Below, piece by piece: positions 6,647 through 11,720 of a stretch of DNA of 11,720 bases. The DNA is from Anaerolineae bacterium. GTDB lineage: Bacteria > Chloroflexota > Anaerolineae > JADYZS01. Under the pieces are notes generated by a model. The model was not told the DNA's origin, did not search any database, and saw only the letters and a list, made by a program, of their open reading frames with translations. The position numbers and the translations under genes were made by a program. Position 1 is the stretch's first letter. Each line of letters starts with the position of its first letter. Where the stretch lies: positions 1 to 11,720 of the forward strand of contig JADYZS010000228.1 in assembly GCA_020853075.1 (NCBI GenBank), read 5' to 3'.

Positions 6647-6652
6647 ACTGCC

Positions 6653-7843
6653 ATGCAGAGTCAAACCGTTTCACATCAGACAGATAGTGTCACTCGGGAA
6701 GCAGTGCGCCTGCACTATCTCGATTGGCTGCGTGTCATCGCGATCCTGGGAATTTTTCTCATCCATGTAATCGTCGTGTTCAGCGAGGTGGACTTTCATA
6801 TCAATAACGCCGAGCAAAGCTCGTCGCTCACCCCTTTTGGCGCATTCTTTTATCCATGGGGCATGCCGCTTGTCTTTCTGATCGCGGGTGCAGGCAGTTG
6901 GTTTGCACTGCAGCGACGCACGCCGGGCCAGTACGCTCGCGAACGGTTCAAACGTCTGCTCATTCCTTTTGTTGTTGGTTCCATCCTGCTCTCACCCATT
7001 GTCTACTATTTCGATTGGCTTCACAGCACCGGAACGGGCGTGCTACTGGGTTCCTTCCCGGACTTCGTAAGATCGCGCCCCTGGGTCCCCAATCCTAGGG
7101 TCTTTGGAGCGGTCGGGGATCACTTATGGTTTTTGGCATTCTTGTTCTGTTTCTCGCTGCTCACCCTGCCTCTCTTCCACTGGTTGGAAGAAGAAAAGGG
7201 GCAGCGGTTCGTCTCGCGAATGGCGCGGCTGTGGGAATTTCGTGGCGGGGTCCTGCTGTTCATTCTGCCGCTCTTGATTGTTCGACTGGGCCTCCAGCCT
7301 CTCTTTCCTCAATACCTTAACTGGACAGACTTCATTTCCTTCCTACTCTTCTGCATCCTTGGTTATCTTCTATTTGCCGACAAACGGTTCACTCAAGCCA
7401 TCCGTCGCGACTGGCCAGTCACGCTCACGATCGGGGTCGCCGCCTTTCTGGCGGCTGCGGCAATCTCCATGGCAACGGACGAGTTTGACCTAGAACTTGT
7501 GCCTCGTACACCACTGGACTGGGCGTGGTGGACATTCTTCACTGCATGTAGCTGGTGCTGGACAGCCTTTATGTTGTTCCTCGGAATGCGCTTTCTAAAT
7601 TTTAGCAACAAGTGGCTGCACTACAGCCAGGAAGCCATATTGCCGTTCTATGTGTTTCACCTGCCGGTGATCATCGTCATCGCCTACTTTGTCGTGCAGT
7701 GGAATGTTGGCCTAGTGCCCAAGCTGCTGGTAGTTGGCCTCGGCGCATTTGCCGTTTCCCTCGGTCTCTACCAGGTCATCATCAGGCGCGCAGGTCCGCT
7801 GCGGTTCATGTTTGGGATGAAGGCCCGACAACTCAATATCTGA
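6653..7843 (+). CDS. Acyltransferase 3 family membrane protein, OpgC/OafA-like
   Basis: This 396-residue polytopic membrane protein of the acyltransferase-3 family moves acyl groups (acetyl, succinyl and similar) onto extracytoplasmic carbohydrates or lipids. The first membrane helix carries the conserved R…H pair (R27 and H38 in 'LDWLRVIAILGIFLIHVIVVF', read from residue 21). Other family landmarks are 'PWGMPLVFLIAGAG' (68-81), 'RERFKRLLIPFVVG' (96-109), 'GDHLWFLAFLF', and a C-terminal 'EAILPFYVFHLPVI'. Around ten hydrophobic segments are evident through to 'LLVVGLGAFAVSLGLYQVII'. The start at 6653 is chosen over GTG 6617 or ATG 6641 because of its ribosome site and because the helix then begins at a usual distance. 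The gene follows the MNT stop by 19 nt. The acceptor (glucan, O-antigen or other cell-surface polymer) cannot be told from sequence. Confidence 0.87.
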   Translation: MQSQTVSHQTDSVTREAVRLHYLDWLRVIAILGIFLIHVIVVFSEVDFHINNAEQSSSLTPFGAFFYPWGMPLVFLIAGAGSWFALQRRTPGQYARERFKRLLIPFVVGSILLSPIVYYFDWLHSTGTGVLLGSFPDFVRSRPWVPNPRVFGAVGDHLWFLAFLFCFSLLTLPLFHWLEEEKGQRFVSRMARLWEFRGGVLLFILPLLIVRLGLQPLFPQYLNWTDFISFLLFCILGYLLFADKRFTQAIRRDWPVTLTIGVAAFLAAAAISMATDEFDLELVPRTPLDWAWWTFFTACSWCWTAFMLFLGMRFLNFSNKWLHYSQEAILPFYVFHLPVIIVIAYFVVQWNVGLVPKLLVVGLGAFAVSLGLYQVIIRRAGPLRFMFGMKARQLNI

Positions 7844-8101
7844 ATGGCCGTCCAACAACTCGCTGCAGCCGACGCCACTGCACTTTGCCGGTTCGCCGTC
7901 TGCGTCGACAACTCAGAGTATCCGGCCTCGCTGGAGAGGCACAAGGTCTATCGCGTGCTCCCGGATGACGATGCCGAGAAAGACGGTGATTTGCGCATCG
8001 TGGATGAGAGCGGCGAAGATTATCTCTTTCCCGCCGACTACTTTGTCCTGGTGGACTTGCCCCAGGACACGGCACGCGTCCTGGAGAAATCGTTCCGGTG
8101 A
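7844..8101 (+). CDS. Small conserved-type hypothetical protein
   Basis: This 85-residue soluble, acidic protein has no assigned function. The core 'FAVCVDNSEYPASLERHKVY' leads into 'RVLPDDDAEKDGDLRIVDES' and then 'GEDYLFPADYFVLVDLP'. It resembles a recurrent family of small bacterial proteins with a beta-rich pattern (a strand, 'KxYRVLPD', 'LRIVDESGEDYLFP'), but I cannot name the family. The ATG follows the acyltransferase stop with no gap (TGA then ATG) and is in the same reading frame, with no ribosome site. Translation may therefore depend on termination-reinitiation. The first dozen residues ('MAVQQLAAADAT') do not look like part of the conserved core. Confidence 0.65.
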   Translation: MAVQQLAAADATALCRFAVCVDNSEYPASLERHKVYRVLPDDDAEKDGDLRIVDESGEDYLFPADYFVLVDLPQDTARVLEKSFR

Positions 8102-8172
8102 CCCTCAATCTTGCCGGGGTAGGGGCTCCGTGCACCCGGCCACTCCCGCGCTGGCACATTCTTGACATAACC

Positions 8173-8178
8173 GGGAGA
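8173..8178 (+). promoter_or_regulatory. Ribosome binding site of the large amidase-like gene
   Basis: GGGAGA (8173-8178) precedes ATG 8183, with 5 nt between GGAG and the start codon, and fixes the start of the 1156-codon gene. The short spacer from the preceding stop (81 nt) shows no clear promoter. Confidence 0.6.
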
Positions 8179-8182
8179 AGCC

Positions 8183-11100
8183 ATGCCCCGTCCTCTGCGC
8201 GACTCCGAATACCTCTTCGGCCTGCACGACCCTGGCGGCGAAAACATCATGGCCGAACGAGGCAAGCGTGGCTGGATCGTTTTCACCGAACGCATCGGTG
8301 CCGACCCCGCCGACCGCAGCGCCTACGACTACACTCGTTGGAGCGACAATAACTTCGGCGTCATCATCCGCCTGAACAACGGCTACGAGCCCGACGGCAC
8401 GATTCCCCCCTACGGCCAGTACGAGAACTTCGCCCGTCGCTGCGCCAACTACGTGACCGCCTCGCGCGGCGCTCATATCTGGATCATCGGCAACGAGCCG
8501 AACTACGCTGGTGAGCGCCCCGGCGCGCGCTTAGACCATAGCGTCTGGCCGCCGCGGGTCATTGAGCCGGGCCAGGTCATCACGCCGCCCATGTATGCCG
8601 AGGCTTACCGCCTCTGCCGCGCGGCCATCCATGCCGTCTCCGGCCATGCCGAAGACCAGGTCCTTCTCGCCGGGCCTGCACCCTGGAACACCCATACCTC
8701 CTACCCCGGCAACGAGACCGGCGATTGGGTGCGCTACTTCCGCGACGTCCTCGCCCTCCTGGAGGGCCCGGACAACTGCGATGGCTTCGCGCTCCACGCC
8801 TACACCCACGGCGCGGACCCGGCCCTCCTCTTCAGCGAGGAGCGGGTCAGCCAGCCCGGCTACACGGCCTACCGCTGGCATTTCCGCACCTACCAGGATT
8901 TCCTGGCCGTGGTGCCGCCCAATATGCACCACCTGCCGGTCTATATCACCGAGACGAACCAGGGCGATAACCCCTGGGTGGACCAGAACAGCGGCTGGGT
9001 GCAGCGGGCCTACGGCGAGATAGACGCCTGGAACCGCAACCCCGACAACCAGGCCATCCGCGCCGTCATTCTCTATCGCTGGCCGCAGGTGTCGGGCGAC
9101 CGCTGGGGCATCCAGGGGAAGAACGGCGTCATAGACGACTTCCGCGCCGCCATGCAAAACGACTACAAATGGCGCACCACGCCGCCCGCGCCTTCCTACC
9201 GCGTCCGCTGGCTGGCCCACAACACCCCCGCGCAGATGCCGCAGAGGCAGGTCGTGACCGTACAACTGCAACTGCGCAACGCGGGCTTCAACCGCTGGGT
9301 GAAGGACGGCCAGCATCCGGTGCGCCTCGGCTATCGCTGGTTCGCCGCCTCCAACCCGTCCGGCCAGCCTATCGCCGAGGGGATAGGAGCAGGCCTCCCT
9401 AACGATGTGCCCTCCGGCGCGGACGTCTCGCTGACCGCACAGGCCACGGCTCCCGATAACCTGGGACAATACCTCCTCAAGTGGGATTTGGTAGAGCACG
9501 GCGTCACCTGGTTTGCCGACCGCGGCAGCACGACGCAGAACGTCGCCGTCCAGGTCACCCAGGAGCAGGAATACACCCACCCGGCCACAGGCAAGGTGGT
9601 GCGCGGCGCGTTCTTGCAATTCTACCGTCAATACACCGAAGCCATCACTGGCGCGCCGATCTCCGACCAGCACCTGGATGCTGCCAGTCACCTCAATACC
9701 CAGTATTTCCAGCGGCTGGTGATGGAGGAATACGAGCAGAACAAGATTCGCCTGAAGGCGGCAGGCGAGGCGATGTACGAGTGGGGCCGCCGCATCGCGG
9801 AGTTGCAGGCAGAGGTAGAGCGGCTGCGCCAAATCACCGGCGCGGGCGTGCCACCGCCCTCCATGCAGGACGTCATCAATTCGTTGCCGCGCGATGCAGA
9901 CCGCTTCCACCACCGCACCGCGATGGACGTGCGCTACGTCGTCATCAACCACACGGCAGTCGCGCCCGACGTGCCGGTGGAGCGCATCGCCGCCGCGCAC
10001 CGGCAGCGCGGCTGGCCCGGCATCTCCTACCAATATTTCGTGGACGGCGACGGGCGCATCCTGCAGACGCAGCCGCTGGAAGAGGCCATCAGCGACGACC
10101 AGCCCTGGCTGGCGCAAGGCATCAACATCGGTGTCGCCGGCAACTTTGACCAGGTTATCCCCACCGACGCGCAAATGGACGCGCTGGCGCGGCTGGTGGC
10201 CTGGCTCCTGCAGGAATTGGGGTTGCAGCGCGACGTCGTCGTGGGCGTCAACGAACTGATTTCCTCCGGCTCGCCCGGTGAACAGTGGTTGAGTGGTCGC
10301 CGCTGGAAGGACATCCTGCTCAACCGGGTGCAAGGGCTGTTAGAGGCCGCGCCCACCGCCGGGGCCGCGGCCACCATCGCCCGTCTGCGTGCGGAGTTGC
10401 GCCGGGCCGAGGATGCATTGCAGGCGGCCCGCAACGAGGTCGCCAGCCTGAAAGACCAGGTGATAGAGTTGCAACGGCGGCTGGCAGGCGGCGCGCCCCC
10501 GCGCCCAGCCATCCAGGACGTCATCAACTCGTTGCCGCGCGACCCCAACGGCTTCGCCCACCGCTCGCTGGATGCCATCCGCTACGTCGTCATCAACCAC
10601 ACGGCGGGCGACCCCAACATCCCGTTGCAGCGCATCGCCGAATACCACCGGCAGAGCTTCCCCGGCATCACCTACACCTATTTCATAGATGCCCAGGGTA
10701 AGATATTCCAGACCGAGCCGTGGGACGTTATTGCCGACCCCAACCGCATCTACCTGGCCCAGGGTATCAACGTCTGCGTGGCGGGCAACTTTGACGATAC
10801 CATCCCCACCGACGGACAGATAGACGCTTGTGCGCGCCTCTGCGCCTGGCTCCTGCACGACCGCAGCCTGGCGCTGACTACGTTGGTGGGTGTGATGGAA
10901 TTGGTTCCAACCCACGGCTCGCCCGGCAGGCAATGGTTGACCGGCCAACGTTGGAAGGATAGGCTGGTGAGCCAGGTGCAGGCCATCCTGGCCGCAGCCG
11001 CCGAGGGGAGTGGCGACGACGTGGCTGCGCTGCGCCAGCAGATCGCACAATTGCAGGCACAACTGCAAGCGGCCCAGGTCCGTATCGCCGAGTTAGAGGC

Positions 11101-11653
11101 GGAAATTGAGCGGCTACGCGGGGGCGGCGGCGGTACCGTGCAGCCGCCCGTTATCCGCGACGTGGTGGACTCGCTACCGAAGCATCCGACCCTGCGCTAC
11201 GAAAGCCGTCCGCGTACCGCCATCACCCATCTCGCCGTTCACCACAGCGCCGCCGATGGCAGCGCGAGCCCGCAGACGATTGCCCAATACCACGTCAACA
11301 GTCGCGGCTGGCCCGGCATCGGCTACCACTACTACGTCCCCTCCGACGGCACGGTTTATTGGACGAACCGGCTGGAGACGATCTCCTACAACGTCTATGA
11401 CAACAACAACTACGTGGTAGGCATCTGCCTGGGCGGCAACTTCGTCGGCACGACGCCGACGAATGTACAAATGGATAACGTGGCGCGGCTGGTCGCCTGG
11501 CTCATGCAGGAACTGAACGTCCCCCTGGAACGGGTGATGGGGCACCGCCAGTATCCCAACAACTCCACCACCTGTCCCGGCGACCAGTGGACACAGGGTG
11601 CAAACTGGCGCGATGACCTCTTCAATCGCGTGCGGCGGCTGCGCGGTGGGTAG
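8183..11653 (+). CDS. Multidomain glycoside hydrolase-like / triple amidase_2 (PGRP-like) protein
   Basis: This 1156-residue protein has, in order: a GH-like TIM-barrel domain (about 8-330) with two glutamates in classic clan-A positions, E105 in 'IIGNEPN' and E257 in 'YITETNQGD'; an NBR1-like 'four-tryptophan' Ig domain (about 335-458; W372, W386, W434, W443); an LGFP-like 'FLQFYRQYTEAITGAPIS…YFQR' segment (about 473-515); then three coiled coil plus amidase_2 units. The coiled coils are at about 515-552, 728-768 and 943-979, and the amidase-like domains at about 562-722, 778-938 and 992-1152. The third keeps zinc ligands H1020, H1121 and C1131 plus Y1048, as expected of an N-acetylmuramoyl-L-alanine amidase. 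The first two lack the ligands. A cell-wall lytic or binding role is inferred. No signal peptide is seen ('MPRPLRDSEYLFGLHDPGGE'), so its export is unexplained. A lysin or secretion-system effector is an alternative. Confidence 0.85.
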   Translation: MPRPLRDSEYLFGLHDPGGENIMAERGKRGWIVFTERIGADPADRSAYDYTRWSDNNFGVIIRLNNGYEPDGTIPPYGQYENFARRCANYVTASRGAHIWIIGNEPNYAGERPGARLDHSVWPPRVIEPGQVITPPMYAEAYRLCRAAIHAVSGHAEDQVLLAGPAPWNTHTSYPGNETGDWVRYFRDVLALLEGPDNCDGFALHAYTHGADPALLFSEERVSQPGYTAYRWHFRTYQDFLAVVPPNMHHLPVYITETNQGDNPWVDQNSGWVQRAYGEIDAWNRNPDNQAIRAVILYRWPQVSGDRWGIQGKNGVIDDFRAAMQNDYKWRTTPPAPSYRVRWLAHNTPAQMPQRQVVTVQLQLRNAGFNRWVKDGQHPVRLGYRWFAASNPSGQPIAEGIGAGLPNDVPSGADVSLTAQATAPDNLGQYLLKWDLVEHGVTWFADRGSTTQNVAVQVTQEQEYTHPATGKVVRGAFLQFYRQYTEAITGAPISDQHLDAASHLNTQYFQRLVMEEYEQNKIRLKAAGEAMYEWGRRIAELQAEVERLRQITGAGVPPPSMQDVINSLPRDADRFHHRTAMDVRYVVINHTAVAPDVPVERIAAAHRQRGWPGISYQYFVDGDGRILQTQPLEEAISDDQPWLAQGINIGVAGNFDQVIPTDAQMDALARLVAWLLQELGLQRDVVVGVNELISSGSPGEQWLSGRRWKDILLNRVQGLLEAAPTAGAAATIARLRAELRRAEDALQAARNEVASLKDQVIELQRRLAGGAPPRPAIQDVINSLPRDPNGFAHRSLDAIRYVVINHTAGDPNIPLQRIAEYHRQSFPGITYTYFIDAQGKIFQTEPWDVIADPNRIYLAQGINVCVAGNFDDTIPTDGQIDACARLCAWLLHDRSLALTTLVGVMELVPTHGSPGRQWLTGQRWKDRLVSQVQAILAAAAEGSGDDVAALRQQIAQLQAQLQAAQVRIAELEAEIERLRGGGGGTVQPPVIRDVVDSLPKHPTLRYESRPRTAITHLAVHHSAADGSASPQTIAQYHVNSRGWPGIGYHYYVPSDGTVYWTNRLETISYNVYDNNNYVVGICLGGNFVGTTPTNVQMDNVARLVAWLMQELNVPLERVMGHRQYPNNSTTCPGDQWTQGANWRDDLFNRVRRLRGG
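9866..10348 (+). repeat. Amidase_2/PGRP-like repeat 1, zinc ligands lost
   Basis: Residues 562-722 of the large protein start with 'QDVINSLPRD'. The fold landmarks remain: 'YVVINHTA', 'WPGISYQYFVDGDG' with Y616, and 'GINIGVAGNFD'. By alignment with repeat 3, the zinc positions are N589, V689 and S697 instead of H, H and C. It should not bind catalytic zinc in the normal way and is probably a binding or structural module. Confidence 0.75.
10514..10996 (+). repeat. Amidase_2/PGRP-like repeat 2, zinc ligands lost
   Basis: Residues 778-938 also start 'QDVINSLPRD' and are closer to repeat 1 than to repeat 3. The landmarks 'YVVINHTA', 'FPGITYTYFIDAQG' (Y831) and 'GINVCVAGNFD' are present. The zinc positions are N805, V904 and S913. 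It shares an identical 26-nt block with repeat 1 (9932-9957 and 10580-10605), which fits a fairly recent duplication. Confidence 0.75.
11156..11638 (+). repeat. Amidase_2/PGRP-like repeat 3, catalytically complete
   Basis: Residues 992-1152 start 'RDVVDSLPK' and keep 'LAVHHSA' (H1020), 'GIGYHYYVPSDG' (Y1048), 'VMGHRQYP' (H1121) and 'TTCPGDQW' (C1131). This is the full H/H/C zinc set of T7-lysozyme- and PGRP-type amidases. It is separated from the preceding coiled coil by a five-glycine linker (980-984). Confidence 0.8.
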
Positions 11654-11700
11654 ATTGACAGGGGTAGGATGCCGATGAGGAGCCAACTACAAGAGAATCA

Positions 11701-11720
11701 TTACCCCTCACCCTCCCCTC
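11701..11720. repeat. Start of another C-rich intergenic repeat, cut by the window edge
   Basis: The last 20 nt consist of CCCCTCACCCTCCCCTC-like C-rich blocks that resemble the left arm of the repeat at 5254-5277. The partner arm would lie beyond the window. The stretch from the last stop (11653) to here holds no gene that I can support. Confidence 0.4.

Noticed and set aside
6617..6652. Upstream starts (GTG 6617 or ATG 6641) for the acyltransferase
   Set aside because: They overlap the MNT gene or lie next to its stop and have no ribosome site, while ATG 6653 has GAGG at good spacing.
8162..8167. A perfect TTGACA before the large gene
   Set aside because: With normal spacing the -10 box would fall at about 8185, inside the coding start, where no TATAAT-like sequence exists.
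8531..10333. A 600-codon open frame on the minus strand
   Set aside because: It lies wholly opposite the large + gene, whose domains and motifs are unmistakable. Long antisense frames are expected with GC-rich codon third positions. Its translation shows no family motif.
9866..11638. CRISPR-like periodic repeats
   Set aside because: The periodicity is about 640 nt and reflects protein domain repeats. There are no short direct repeats with unique spacers anywhere in the window.

Overview
The window is 11.7 kb of moderately GC-rich bacterial DNA with eleven or so genes, all on the + strand. I read it as a member of the Chloroflexota (Anaerolineae-like) or a similar environmental lineage. The reasons are the giant cell-wall-type protein with an NBR1-like four-tryptophan domain and an 'FLxFY…GxPIS…YFQR' segment, and the C-rich hairpin repeat between genes. 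This taxonomic call is inference and was not tested by any search.

Region by region: (1) 1-378 is the 3' end of an unrecognised, apparently broken gene. (2) 394-3340 is a compact metabolic cluster: a UlaG-like metallo-beta-lactamase-fold hydrolase, a formylglycine sulfatase or phosphonate monoester hydrolase-type enzyme that overlaps it by ATGA, and a YdjA-like FMN nitroreductase. (3) 3446-4175 is a UPF0175 / DUF3368 (PIN-fold) toxin-antitoxin pair with overlapping genes. (4) 4217-5182 is a stand-alone endonuclease/exonuclease/phosphatase-family enzyme, followed by a 96-bp GC-rich inverted-repeat element that contains two hairpins. (5) 5478-6633 is a DNA methyltransferase with a TSPPY motif, overlapped for 50 nt by a MntA-type nucleotidyltransferase. 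That gene has no visible HepT partner and a short C-terminus. (6) 6653-8101 is an acyltransferase-3 membrane protein, abutted directly by a small conserved-looking hypothetical protein. (7) 8183-11653 is one very large gene encoding an 1156-residue multidomain protein.

The large protein is the most unusual item. It reads as a glycoside-hydrolase-like barrel, an NBR1-like Ig domain, an LGFP-like segment, and then three amidase_2/PGRP-like domains, each preceded by a coiled coil. Only the third amidase domain keeps the expected zinc ligands (H1020, H1121, C1131). The first two have lost all three (N589/V689/S697 and N805/V904/S913) and look like non-catalytic binding modules. No signal peptide is visible.

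The middle of the window (3446-6633) has the flavour of an accessory or defence-related patch: a TA module, a nuclease, a solitary methyltransferase and an orphan MNT. There is no integrase, transposase, tRNA or restriction endonuclease in view. No RNA genes or CRISPR arrays were seen.
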